NCBI RefSeq assembly: GCF_032854445.1
Contig: NC_088295.1
Location: 29,191,385-29,255,384 of the forward strand
Direction of reading: 5' to 3'
Length of the DNA stretch: 64,000 nucleotides
Origin: Liolophura sinensis
Taxonomy: Eukaryota > Mollusca > Polyplacophora > Chitonida > Chitonidae
Below are positions 1-10,020 of the stretch, piece after piece. Under the pieces are notes generated by a model. The model had not been told where the DNA came from. It saw only the letters and a program-made list of their open reading frames with translations, and did not search any database. Each line of letters opens with the position of its first letter. Position 1 is the stretch's first letter. The translations under genes were made by a program, and so were the position numbers.

Positions 1-7
1 GAAACTA

Positions 8-170
8 GTCGTCTTTGTGAATATGCCTCAGATCTCTTTGCCTTTGTGTATATTCTGTATAGTCCTCTTTGTAATTGTGCAGCAACTCTCTTCGTCCTTG
101 TGAATATGCTAACCTTGGCTGTCTATATGATGTGTATATACCGCAAGTCTTGTCCTCTGTGTATGCAGCC
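8..170. repeat. Degenerate minisatellite, ~25-31 bp period
   Basis: A motif of the form CTTTGTGTATATGC recurs at about 13, 42, 67, 97, 128 and 155, so spacing is roughly 25-31 bases. The copies are strongly diverged and differ in length. The array probably continues left of the window. The open frames across it follow from its composition and are not evidence of coding. Confidence 0.45.
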
Positions 171-349
171 AATCCTACCCTCCTTGGATGTTTCATTGTT
201 ATCAATGTTACTCCCGGGGAAAGTTAATATATTTGCCAGATATTTGTTTTCCTTATGAATTTGTTACAAGCCATGCTCTAGTTGTATATATGCCACGAGC
301 AAGCCTTATTGTCAGTGTCTGTATGACACAAATTTTATTTCTAATGTAT

Positions 350-523
350 ATTTATTTATTTGATTTGTGTTTTACGCCGTAGCCAAGAATATTTCACTTA
401 TACGGCCAGCATTATGGAGAGAGGAAACTGGCCAGAGCCCGGGGGAACCCACGACCATCCACAGGTAGCGGACAGACCTTCCCACGTACACCCAGAGAGG
501 AAGCCAGTATGAGCTGATTTAGG
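350..523 (-). mobile_element. V-SINE-like element, head-truncated
   Basis: On the plus strand this starts with the A/T-rich SINE tail and the segment TTTTACGCCGTA, then the conserved core (GCCAGCATTATGG, GAGCCCGGGGGAACCC), then the Pol III head side. It therefore lies on the minus strand. It stops at GAGCTGATTT inside the tRNA-like head, about 15 bases before the left LTR of the retroelement, so box B and box A are missing. The retroelement insertion or its later rearrangement probably removed the head. Confidence 0.8.
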
Positions 524-537
524 GGTATATAAATGAG

Positions 538-850
538 TGAAATCCCATTCTCGATGAGTTGCGCTAAATAAGCTTGTAGACTCCACACTTGCAATCGTCC
601 GGGAGCTAGAGGCTTGTATCTATGACCACGGAGCTATCTGAAGAAGGTAGAGTGACCGAACTTCTTGTATAATACGTGCTCTAGTGTTCACACATTGTTA
701 CAGCAATCACTTGCCTGAGCTGTACTGTGCGCGGTTGGTGCCGGCGCACGCATTCGTTCTGGACATTTGGCATAAAGATTGAAACTTGGATTTTGTGCGT
801 TTGTCTGCTCTTTAATGCAATGGTGGTAGTGTGTTACCAGGTACGTAACA
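538..850 (+). repeat. LTR of Gypsy-type element, plus orientation
   Basis: About 313 bases that read 5'-TG...CA-3' on the plus strand and match the reverse complement of 2836-3137 along most of their length. Shared blocks include AAGCTTGTAGACTCC, CACACTTGCAATCGTCC, the GTGCTCTAGTGT block and the terminal GGTACGTAACA. Its 3' end abuts the pro/RT linker of the minus-strand internal region directly, with no primer-binding site. This is not the arrangement of a normal provirus. Boundaries are set from where similarity to the other copy ends and are good to a few bases. Confidence 0.75.
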
Positions 851-852
851 AC

Positions 853-1077
853 AGGTGACCAATGGTAAAGTTCTTGTATAGCTTTTTTGGCTCCATGCTG
901 AGGTTCAAACTTAACCGGCACATTTCCATTGTCGGACACAGTGACCAGAGCTCCTGCTCCCAGTAACTCTTGCCCAGACTTAGGGCCATGCTTTGGCTCA
1001 AAAACTCTAAAAACGTTAACGTTTTTCGAAGACTGCACCTCCCAAGGCAGCAACACTTCGTGTCTGGGCGGCGACAT
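853..1077 (-). pseudogene. Gypsy pol remnant: protease-RT linker
   Basis: The minus-strand frame opens at an ATG at 1077, just downstream of the stop that ends the protease-like coding. It contains two similar blocks (VFEPKHGPK and KFEPQHGAKK) around a GALVTVSDNGNVPV segment. This resembles the short beta-rich linker between retropepsin and reverse transcriptase in Gypsy-type pol, where phrases like 'V.N....' and 'GT.V..V' recur. About 75 codons in, the frame runs into antisense LTR sequence. No reverse transcriptase, RNase H or integrase sequence follows, so the rest of pol is lost. The match is by general pattern only. Confidence 0.45.
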
Positions 1078-1099
1078 TACGTCTTCCCTTTAAGTTACT

Positions 1100-1430
1100 C
1101 TACAGCAATTAGAAGAAGATTCTTCTTTTATATCATGCCACACGCCATCAATCTGTAAACTCTCCTTGGTCAAGTCCAGTACACACTTATATTCTTGCAG
1201 ACAGTCTAGTCCAAGAATACCTGGTCCATCTATAGTAGCAACAACTGTTTCATGCCTTATGGTTCTTTCACCGATGGTGAACTCTAAATTGCCGTAACCA
1301 CCGATGCCGGTTTCCCGTCAGCCACAGTTAGCGTCGGTCTAATTGTAACCAAAGACGGCTCCTATTTGCAGACATCTGATCATGTAGCTAGTTCAATATG
1401 ATCGTGACACACACCCCAGTATCGACAACA
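1100..1430 (-). pseudogene. Retropepsin (aspartic protease), frameshifted
   Basis: The N-terminal part is in a minus-strand frame that ends at 1388. A hydrophobic strand leads into the catalytic triad Asp-Thr-Gly at 1415-1423 (DLVVDTG), where most retropepsins have DTGA or DSGA. The C-terminal half continues in another frame and includes the typical ILGLD motif at 1204-1218, before a stop near 1100. DTG near the start and ILGLD near the end, about 70 codons apart, fit a single ~100-residue retropepsin that would dimerise to cleave gag-pol. The frame break between the halves means it cannot be made as one product. The catalytic aspartate itself is kept. Confidence 0.8.
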
Positions 1431-1591
1431 AGATCTGCCAGTAGGCCATTCACAAATGCAGGAAGACACAGTCCCTTGTCGGGCAGACCGAACATGCCTC
1501 TCATCATCTTAACGCCTTTAAGACACGACGATGAGTTCCCGCTGTTCTGCTGCTTGGATTCCTTACCTGGTGATACCGTTCCCCTCTTCGG

Positions 1592-1633
1592 GCAGTCTCT
1601 TCTAAAGTACCCTCTCTCCCCACTTTTGTAGCA
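1592..1633 (-). other. Decayed CCHC zinc knuckle of gag nucleocapsid
   Basis: In the minus-strand frame 1388-1714 the residues CYKSGERGYFRRDC have the 14-residue spacing of a retroviral zinc knuckle (C-X2-C-X4-H-X4-C). The second cysteine is serine and the histidine is tyrosine. Only the first and last ligands remain, so zinc binding should be lost. This helps to identify the element and shows it is dead. Confidence 0.75.
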
Positions 1634-1683
1634 CACTGGTGGAGACCTATTTTTTTGTACGTCGCTTGGACACCCCACCCCCA

Positions 1684-2794
1684 TTAGAAGGTATTTCTCT
1701 TGTAAGACGAGCAAGAATTGTCCGCAAAAGGTGAAGAGTTTCGGCTTGTGACCGGTCCCTCGGTTTCGACACCAGTCAAGTCATTAACTCCTCTTAGTTT
1801 TGGCCTTCCATTAAATCGTCTCTCCTCAGCTCTCTGACAGGCATCAAGCTCTACTGCAAGCTGCAAAGCTTCATCAAATGTCCTAGGGCGTATTCTTTGT
1901 ATGCGAAGGCGCATCGCCCTCCCGTCGTTTGCCAAAGTATCAAGCATATCCAATGGATCCTTTGGATACCCCAGACAGCCTTCTAATCGTTTGACCAAGT
2001 TCCAGCAAACTCCCCCACCTGAAGTCTTCTGCCCCTGAGTTCAGCTTTATATAATTCCTCCATATTAGGCGGTGCAAGCCTTTGCTGTAAGGCATCCTTC
2101 AGCAACCCGTAATCAACTCTCTCTTCACTCTTCACACTTGACAGCACCTCTTGCACAGTCCCACGGAGACTTTCTGATAGAAACAGTGCCTTTCATCGTC
2201 GGTCCACCCACTGACACCGGACAGCCGCTTCAACAGCCTCAAAGTACGCGACATAGTCCATCCAAGGTGACTGTCCGTCATATGGTGACGGCTGCATCAC
2301 AGGTCTAATGGACGAAACACAAGGCGAATCGACCTCGCAATTTGACCGCTCCTTGTCAAACCTTTCTCCCAGAACAGCCTTGTCACCGCGGGTCAGCTGA
2401 GGTGACTTGTCACGATAGAGTTTGTCAGAATTACTCTGTAATCGAGCCAATCTTCTAGATGTCAATATCTCTTCCTCGACCTCTTTGATGGCATCAGCCG
2501 ACTGATGCCGGTAACAACCCATGGCGGCTCTTTCCACGCCACTGCCGTGCAGCAAAGGTTAGCCACTCTCTCCAGGTGCCGTTGTCGCAGGAATTCGACG
2601 CTATCCGAGAATCTGCTTAAAGACGCACCAGGATTAGACATTGTCTGTCTACCAATCCCTGAATCAGCGACCCTTTTCTTTGGCTGTCCCGTTACGTACC
2701 AACTGGGCGCCACAGCTCCAACTTTACTAACCTCATCTTCTTCGAGCGGCTCCTCTCCCCCATTGGCTTGCGCTATTTCCAGTTCTCGATACAA
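1684..2794 (-). pseudogene. Ty3/Gypsy-type gag, multiply frameshifted
   Basis: Gag codes for the structural capsid and nucleocapsid protein of the retroelement particle. Here it is spread over at least three minus-strand frames: about 2794-2462, 2555-2193, and 1998-1684, with further capsid-like sequence in 2000-2190. The middle frame holds the PWMDYVAYFEAV stretch, like the 'W..Y..HFE' start of many invertebrate Gypsy capsids. The next part has the 'L...LRG.....L' pattern that normally follows. The third part ends in a basic, linker-like tail ahead of the zinc knuckle. The start at 2794 lies about 40 bases inside the LTR end. Several frame changes and an in-frame stop mark it as a pseudogene. 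A clade cannot be given without the polymerase. Confidence 0.75.
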
Positions 2795-2814
2795 CAGCGG
2801 AAAGACTGAGGAGA

Positions 2815-2832
2815 TTCCACCGCTGCCACCAA
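2815..2832 (-). other. Possible primer-binding site of the Gypsy element
   Basis: Read on the minus strand just inside the right LTR, the sequence is TTTGGTGGCAGCGGTGG. A TGG-initiated stretch within a few bases of an LTR end is typical of a tRNA primer-binding site. I have not matched it to a particular tRNA. Its position identifies 2836-3137 as the 5' LTR for the minus-strand gag. Confidence 0.45.
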
Positions 2833-2835
2833 ATT

Positions 2836-3137
2836 TGTTACGTACCCGGTTAACAAACTACTACTATTGCATTAAAGAAACATTAAAGTTTCAATCTTTA
2901 TTCCAAAACTCCAGAACGAATGCGTGCGCTGGCACCAGCCGCGCACAGTACAGCTCAAACAAGTGATTGTTGTAACAGTGTGTACACACTAGAGCACGTA
3001 GTATACAAGAAGCTCTGCCATTCCACCTTCTTCAGATAGCTCCCAGTGGCCTAAGATACCAGCCTCTAGCTCCCGGACGATTGCAAGTGTGGAGTCTACA
3101 AGCTTATTCAGCTCAAATCATGGAGAATGGTATTTCA
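2836..3137 (-). repeat. 5' LTR of Gypsy-type element, minus orientation
   Basis: About 302 bases reading TG...CA on the minus strand, the same strand as gag and protease, so this is the proper 5' LTR. It is the reverse complement of the copy at 538-850, with scattered substitutions and small indels. It contains the ACTCCAGAACGAATGCG block, the GCGCACAGTACAGCTC block and CGGACGATTGCAAGTG. The five bases outside it (TTTAT) do not match those outside the left copy, so no target-site duplication brackets the pair. Confidence 0.75.
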
Positions 3138-3224
3138 TTTATTTATAAATTCCTAACTCACACGACATGTTAGCTACTGCAACGCCGCCTAGTGGGATTT
3201 TGCTACCGGAAGTGGTGTGCTTCA

Positions 3225-3332
3225 GAACGGTCAGCATTATGTTGGGAGGAAACCGGGCAGAACCCGGAGAAAACCTACGACCATCCGCAGGTTGCTGACA
3301 GACCTTCCCACTTACGGCCGGAGTCGAGTTTT
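3225..3332 (-). mobile_element. V-SINE-like core fragment
   Basis: Only the central part of the SINE is present: GGTCAGCATTATG, GGAGGAAACCGGGCAGA, CCATCCGCAGGTTGCTGACA and CCCACTTACGGCC, read on the plus strand and so inserted on minus. Both the tail and the tRNA-like head are missing. The bases between 3138 and 3224 are not recognised. Confidence 0.75.
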
Positions 3333-3628
3333 TGTTCGTGTGCCATACACCCATGTCCCATGAATAAATGAAAGCATTTTGTGAATCATTTCTTAATAAT
3401 TGTCAACTGATAGATCATATTATCAGACAAGAAAAAAATTTCCACATAACGAAAGACTTATTCCTTTTCAACATGGAGACAGGTGTTGATATTCTGTCTG
3501 AATATCGATCTACCTTCAACACAAAAGCGTTATTTGTTAATTTTACATACCTGTCTAGTCTATTTCTATTCATTCTTTACATATTTATTTTTACTCATTT
3601 ATTTAGTATTCTTCCCATTGTTGTTAAT

Positions 3629-3896
3629 TTATTTATTTGATTTGATTTGTGAATTACGCCGTACTCAAGAATATTTCACTTGTACGACGTCGGGCAGCAT
3701 TATAGCTGGAACAAACCGGGCAGAGCCCGGGGAAACCTACGAACAAGTACAGGTTGTTGCCAGACCTTCCCACTTACGGCCGAAGAGGAAGCCAGCATTA
3801 GCTGGATTTTGAACTCACAGCGACCGCAATGGTGAGAGGCTCCTGGGCCATTATGCTGCGCTAGCGCGCTAACCAACTCACTCACGCCCCCCCCCC
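3629..3896 (-). mobile_element. V-SINE-like element, near full length
   Basis: The plus strand reads tail (ATTTATTTATTTGA), 3' conserved segment (ACGCCGTACTCAAG), core, then head, so transcription would run on the minus strand. On that strand, box B is GAGTTCAAAATCC, a decayed form of GAGTTCAAGTCC, and the box A side is GTTAGCGCGCTAGCGCAGC. The first ~15 bases of the head are degraded into a C-run. The whole is about 265 bases and clearly homologous to 25454-25708. Confidence 0.85.
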
Positions 3897-3899
3897 TTC

Positions 3900-5115
3900 C
3901 CCTCATTGTTCTTAATGGTATTGTTGTTGTTGATGTTAATAATTATTATATTACTATAACAAAGTCTGGAACAATTCAAGCATTATCGCTGTTGTGCGAA
4001 CAAAATCTTGTGTCCCTGGTCTAGTGCCAACCTTACTGGCGCGAAAAGTCTCAAGGTCTGGTCCTAAATGTGAAGTTAATTATATAAAGAGCTATAGTTT
4101 TTCAAAGTTTGTGTGATAACATCAATAAATAATTCTTATGTAATCATTGCTCTGGGCATCAGTGATACACAGTCTATTTGCTGCTGTCTTTCCGTGGTTA
4201 AATATATCTTCTCCTGAGAAAGTGACGTCATTGTTTTAAACTGCAACGGCGAATGGAATTATTTTCAAACCAGCCTTTAAACAAAATATACATTTTATTC
4301 TTCGCATATGCGCAGAATTGAAACTGTTCGTATTTGGCATTCCTGTCTGTATATCAACACAGCTTATCAAACATTATCCGAGAAGGGTAAAACTGACAGT
4401 CTTGCAGCCTAACTGAACCAGTTGCTTAAACTACATTTACACAGCATGCCATTTTTAAGACATGGCATACATTTGATTTTCATGTGAATTTGTGTCAAAT
4501 GTTTTGTTTTATTAAACTTCAAATTGACAAAGGGTTCAATCCAAGCCAGTCTGGAGCCAACATACATATTTGCTAATCAGACTGATACAGCCGCAAAGCA
4601 CTGCATGGGCTTGATAGAATGAACGCATTACGCAATGCTAGGCTAGAGTAATCAATAAGCCAAGATCTTGTCTTCCTTGTTTGTTTGTAAATAAAATGTT
4701 TATTCAGTTCGAAACAATTGAATATAGGGTTGATTTCGAGAAAATGTTTGGTTGTCAATAAAGTGCAGTTCATGTTCACAAGTGCGCTTTGTCATTGCCT
4801 CGACGGAGTTTTAGTTCGATATTATTGAAGATATATTGACACTTTACTGCCTTTCGTGTGAATGTCTCTTTAAAAAGATGTCACTGAATGTTCTGTTGTA
4901 ATGATTGTGATGGCTTTGTAGTGACACAGATGTCTAGGTTTGTTTGTTTGTTTTTCTAGAGGTGTGACGTCAATGCTGTTTGTAGCCGGCCGCTACCAAT
5001 ACCCACGAAATTTTATGCTGCAACACCGAAACGCTATGCCGAAGGTATCCAATACAACGACTAGAGGTCAATTGTACTTGAATATTTAGTACTTCAGCCC
5101 GGTATTAACTAACAT
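3900..5115. other. No recognised gene
   Basis: AT-rich unique-looking sequence with short frames only. Nothing with domain character was seen on either strand. A TGTTGTTGTTG-type simple stretch occurs near 3920. Confidence 0.5.
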
Positions 5116-5118
5116 CTT

Positions 5119-5352
5119 CCATGGCCCAGAGATTTAGCACGCAATCGCGGCGCAATGACCCGGGAGCCTCTCACCAATGCTGTCGCTCCAGCTCATGCTG
5201 CCTTCCTCTCTGGACAGTAACCTGCGGATGGTCGTGGGTTTCCCCGGGTCTATGCCCCTGTTCCCCCCACCATACTGCTGACCGACGTCGTATAAGTAAA
5301 ATGTCCTTGAGTACGGCGTAAAACACCAATGGAATAATTAAATAAATAAATA
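5119..5352 (+). mobile_element. V-SINE-like element, plus strand
   Basis: Read on plus: a decayed tRNA-like head (CCATGGCCCAGAGATTTAGC), AATGACCCGGGAGCCTCTCA, core (CTGCGGATGGTCGTGGGTTT), then GACGTCGTATAAGT, GAGTACGGCGTAAAACACCA and an AATAAATAAATA tail. About 15 bases around box B are deleted compared with the copy at 25454-25708, so Pol III transcription is unlikely now. Confidence 0.85.
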
Positions 5353-7150
5353 TTTAAGTGACACGTACTTTGTATTAAGGCTAAACTCGTAGTCAGATTT
5401 ATGTCTGGGTTTTCCTCTAGATCTTAGCGTCGTAACAGATATTTGTCCATAAATCACCACCAACAACGGACCAACCAGATCGCTAACATTCGCCTAACTT
5501 CAGGTCTAATGCTAAGCGGCAAGCCAGCGATAAACAAACATAGCCTATTGGAAAATATTAGTATAATCTGGCTCTGACTCTGCTTGTGGCAGTTTAAACA
5601 TATCTGTCGTAGAGTGTTTAGGGGCGTGTGATTTGCTACTAGTTAAGCATTGACGTGAGTATAGGACGTAACCACAACTCTTGTCCAACTTGTCTTTTGG
5701 AAGTTCAAGGATGTCGCAGAAGATCAGTTTCACAATCGTGCAGAATTAAATCTTTGTTGCTTATAATTGTTTATGCTTAATTAATTTCGTGTTTTGAAAT
5801 GGAAAAGACACATACAAAATTGCTGATGACATACACGGCATATTGTCCAGATCACAAGGAAAGTGACTATTCAGAAATTAATTAAGCTTCACTATGACAA
5901 TCATTATCAAGAATCACAGCCTGACATAAACTCTTTCACTTTTCATTCAGGTCTGTCCCTTCCAAATGCCGAAATGAAAAGTCTAGAGATTTTTCAAGTC
6001 AAGCAAGAAGCTGTACTTTTAGTTATGAACGATCTTTGTACATATATAAGGTGGAGCTGGTTGATATGGTATCTCGTTACATCTAACTAGTTCAATCATA
6101 TTGCTTAGTAATCTAAGGTAAGCATAAATCTCAACATACTCATAACAAAATACATTCCTATGTACCCAAGAAAGAATCCTGAAGAATTGCATTTTGACGA
6201 CCTCAGTATTTCGACTTCAATTTATTTAATATTCAGGCGGTTACTCAACTAAAGCGAGAATAGGGACTGTTCTGTTTTAATGTCACCTAGATAATGGTTC
6301 CGTGTTTATTACACTGCGGTCATTGATCTTGTCGTTGTCTTATACTATATTACATTACATTTTATATTTGCACCGATACGACTCTAAATCAATACCTTTT
6401 GTTTTGTGAAATGCTGTCTGATCCTCAATTAAGCGCCAAAATTCCTTTAGTACATATAATAATATTATAATAATATCCAAATAATATCATTTCGCCTGTT
6501 AGGCTGAGGATTTGATGTCGTATAAGTATTAACCCTAAATGACCTAAAATTTCGCCCACAAAAGTGCATTTTTAGGGACATGTAAATGTCACAAAATATT
6601 ATTTTTAGAGATGAAACTTACAAGTTTCCAGTAGAATATCATCCCATCTTCCAAGCATACCTCAGAGCACCTTTCTAAAATCAACAGACCTCTCAGAATC
6701 AGGAAAAATGAGCTCGTTAGTCATGTGCGAAATTTATTATCATTTAGGGTATGTACATTAACTAAAGCACTAGTATATGGTATACTCGGTTTGAATACTG
6801 ATTAAATTTAAAACGCTTAAAACATGTAAGTTACAAACCAACAGCATGCAAGCCACATATAAGGAAATGTTTATGTGTTCACGAAAAATGTTTCGGTAAG
6901 ACTTTAAACTTTACCACATTTGCTTACATCAATTAAGTGTCTTACATTTACTCTGTATATGAATAATGTTTTTTTCTGAATGCAGACTGTGAACGTCTAA
7001 CGCTCATCAGGAAAGTGGAAAAGATTCCAAAATACAGCAGCGCCAAAATCATCTATGAAATAACAGTATATAATATATGTATATCTATACGTAATTGCGG
7101 ATATTTTTCTTCGAGAAGGAACATTTGAAAGAAGTTACTACATATAGCTT
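5353..7150. other. No recognised gene; one small repeat remnant
   Basis: AT-rich. Near 5600-5665 the TTTGCTACTAGTTAAGCATTGACG region resembles part of the unclassified interspersed repeat at 21350-21790, in the same orientation. A lone TATATAAGG occurs at 6043-6051 with no supporting context. Confidence 0.45.
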
Positions 7151-7164
7151 GACGAAAAATAGAT

Positions 7165-7255
7165 ACTATACATTATAAAATACAGCATATATAAAGTAAA
7201 AATAGAGTAGCGATCACATCGCTGATATAGTTGACAAATGGTTACACGCTTAGAT
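7165..7255 (+). repeat. Unclassified interspersed repeat, fragment
   Basis: ATAAAGTAAAAATAGAGTAG followed by GATATAGTTGACAAATGGTTACACG matches, with divergence, the block found at 43545-43620, 27165-27240 and 37490-37570 (AGAGTAAAA..CAG, then CAAATGGTCACACGTAAC). Confidence 0.45.
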
Positions 7256-7599
7256 CCAGCATTCTGTGCTACAGTCCGAATACACTTTCATGAAACAATT
7301 GCTCCTCCCTCAAATATGTAATGTAGTGATTGCTGTTCTGGAGTGATGTTTTACGAAAAATACGTCCAGTTTAGATGGTGAAATTTGTTTGCAATTATAA
7401 ATTGAAATGAGAGGCGGGATAAAGATACAATTGCCCTTTGCCTACCAAATTGCAACATCAATAAGAAATATTAAGCAGAGGGACAGTAACGCCTGTTAGA
7501 AGAAATGCGTTAATCCACGAGACATGCACGTAACAGACCGATCGTCAAGATAATGGATGTTTCAGTTCAAAAAAGATTCATTGTGTCCATATTTAAATT

Positions 7600-7800
7600 A
7601 CAAAAGTATTATACCCACTGAAAAATTCAAGACATGTAGCCCGAATGCTCTTGATGAATTATATTTTATAAAAGACTATGCAGCGTGGAGAGTAAAAACC
7701 AGATCATTGACCACAGCGCGATAATTTCTAATAAACTTGTTATGTTGCTTGAAATCGTCACAAAATACACATACTGTGATAAGTTATATAAGAATGGACA
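7600..7800 (+). repeat. Unclassified interspersed repeat, rearranged fragment
   Basis: TTTTATAAAAGACTATGCAG and GAGAGTAAAAACCAG at 7666-7702 match the 43545-43580 block. Further on, TGAAATCGTCACAAAATACACAT at 7749-7771 is close to the 43389-43409 block. In the copy at 43150-43640 these blocks are in the opposite order, so this copy is rearranged or two copies abut. Confidence 0.4.
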
Positions 7801-7899
7801 TGTACACGCCATAAGCAGGTCGCATCGATACGTAGCTAAGCAAATAAGGGTAATTATCAATGTCAGAATTAGATCTATTCATCTTGTAGTAATGATGTG

Positions 7900-8650
7900 A
7901 AGGAAGAGGGTTGTCTTTGTATAGATAAGATACATCTAAGTAAGATGCACAAGTTGGACAATCTGTATTTTATCCAGTAAACGTCGATATATTTGTTTTT
8001 TCAGCTATATTACATAGAGATTATTCAATGTTAGTAGATTATCAAAAAAACTTGTAATAAAAACAGCTACAAGTTTTATTTCTGTGTTAGGAAAACACAA
8101 TGCTTCATAAAAGTGATTGTTTGATTGTTTGATACATACAAATCAGGCTTCAAAGCAACTCGACGGCTTGAATTGTGACAAATGCTACCTTTACTGATTG
8201 GTAGCTGCGCAAAAGTTTTTTAAAGGCTTTAAATGTGCCTTGAATATCTACTAATTTAAGGTACCGGTTTAAAGTACCTGTCACCTTACTGAGAATAAAC
8301 CAGTGGAACGCACAAAGAGGAGCTGGAACACTTCAAGAACATTGCAGATGCCATTGTAGGTGCGCCATCAGGAACAGTTACACTAAATGCTGACATAAGA
8401 TCAAAAACTGTTCACATGAAAAGACACCAAAGCACTAAATATTTATAACATTTAAACAATAGAAATTCAAGAACTATGAAGTATTTATTAATATCCACAA
8501 AATTATCGACTGATTCACACATTTATATTTTTGTGATTTTAAAACAGGTTTGATATTTAAAATGTTATATACCAACAACGGCAAATTGTTTCGTTAAATT
8601 TTACACCAAACATTATAAACATACGGGTTTGAAATAAGATTAGAATTTCG
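7900..8650. other. No recognised gene
   Basis: AT-rich, with short frames only and no repeat that I recognise. Confidence 0.5.
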
Positions 8651-8654
8651 TTGT

Positions 8655-10020
8655 TTGTTATGTTGTTGGGGACCTAACGCGTGCGGGCGAGACAAATGAC
8701 GAAGTCTCATTGCTGTGGAACAGTCATGTTATCTGAACAAACTATGACTTTGTGTATTCCAGTAGGAAGTGGACTGTAGGTCCAGGAAGACAAGATACAT
8801 GTGTTTGTGTCTCTGAAAGACGTCAGAGGACCCGCTAAAGAGTCTCTGTCCTATTGGTGACTCGGATCAGTCTCATCAAGGTACGACGGAAGAGACTGCA
8901 AGGTAACGCGGTCAGCCGTCTGAGTGAAGTCTCGTTCAAACGTCTCCTCGCACAAGCTGAGCCTCGTAGAAGTTTCGGAGTAAAAGTTTAGTCAGCAGGC
9001 TGATCGAGAGGCGAGAAGAGAAGGCTGGTTGTCAGGATGAGGCTGCCCGTTGTTAAGACGCCAGATTCAGCAGTCACTGATGTATTGTGAGCATTTAACC
9101 GCCAGGGGGCGCAGTGACCTATATTTCTCTAACTCGTTCACTTTCCATAGTAGATCGAATTGTACGAACGACAGGGTCGTATAGGGTAAAGGGAAAGGGA
9201 AAACTTAGACTGGAACACGTTGGAAAGTGAAACACGAGATGGATCACGAGCCCGACGCCCAAAGGTGAGTTTACTAGGCTTCTTTTACCTCCGCGGCCCA
9301 CAAGAGTTCCGTACGTGCTAACTTTCTCCAAGGTGCACGTCGGCTTCAGTGAAAAGCGTCTTTTACAAAATTGAAACAAAGTTGTGTCGTGCCGGACGAG
9401 TCGTGTCAATAGCTGCCAGTGTTTTGGTGCAGAATCGCCAGCATGTCCCTTCCGTCGGGCCGAAGTCTATATATTCTCAGTTCTGACCACGGGCTGAAAA
9501 CGTGGCAGGGAGTTTTGTGATGAAGTTAAGGTTTTATTACGTGGTCAGTATTAAACTTGTCTGCTGTGTGTTGGGATCATAAAGCCGGTAAGGTGTTCAC
9601 AGGCCTGCCTCAATACTGAACAGGGTAGATTACGGGAGACAGCTCGCTGTCCAACTGGGTATGTGTACCCCCGAATACCCCGCGGATTTTCAGACTGCAT
9701 TGTTTAAGCCCCAATAAATATTGACATGTTTGCTTTTTTCTTTACGACACGACGTCTTGGGGGAATCTAAGCGGACTCTGGAAATACATTTCTGTGTCCC
9801 TGTATAAGCTGACGCTGTTATATGGCCTGTCCGTCGCTTCACCCTGGACATTTTTCAAGAACAAACCCGTGAATTTAAAGTTAACGTCCCGTATATTAGT
9901 ATATATTCTGCTTTAACATTAAGTGTGACTGAATTTCGTCGCATTAAGTGGTGTGATTTTAGGACTTGATCCGTGTTTTTAAGGCTTCGGGAAGGGTTAG
10001 TTTGTGGATCCGAAAATCAG
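8655..10020 (+). promoter_or_regulatory. Richer island: possible promoter or untranslated exon
   Basis: This stretch is visibly less AT-rich than its flanks. It holds a CCAAT box on minus (ATTGG near 8855), a CTCF-like site at 9097-9116, and two good plus-strand splice donors: AAAG|GTGAGT with its cut after 9264, and AATCAG|GTATGT with its cut after 10020. No long frame is supported. The pattern would fit a transcription start and non-coding first exon(s) of a gene extending to the right, but no downstream coding exon was found in the window. Strand and limits are inferred. Confidence 0.3.
9097..9116 (+). promoter_or_regulatory. CTCF-like binding motif
   Basis: AACCGCCAGGGGGCGCAGTG matches the well-known CTCF core CCRCCAGGGGGCGC closely, including the central AGGGGGCGC. 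CTCF is a zinc-finger insulator and loop-anchor protein present in bilaterians. A single motif match does not prove occupancy. Confidence 0.5.

Noticed and set aside
2505-2966. 153-codon plus-strand frame
   Set aside because: It is antisense to the gag remnant and runs into the LTR. The minus-strand frames carry the recognisable retroelement motifs.
6043-6051. TATATAAGG as a promoter (also 20120-20128 and 54364-54373)
   Set aside because: TATA-like words are expected often in AT-rich DNA. None has a second strong motif, composition change or supported frame, unlike 29560-29607.
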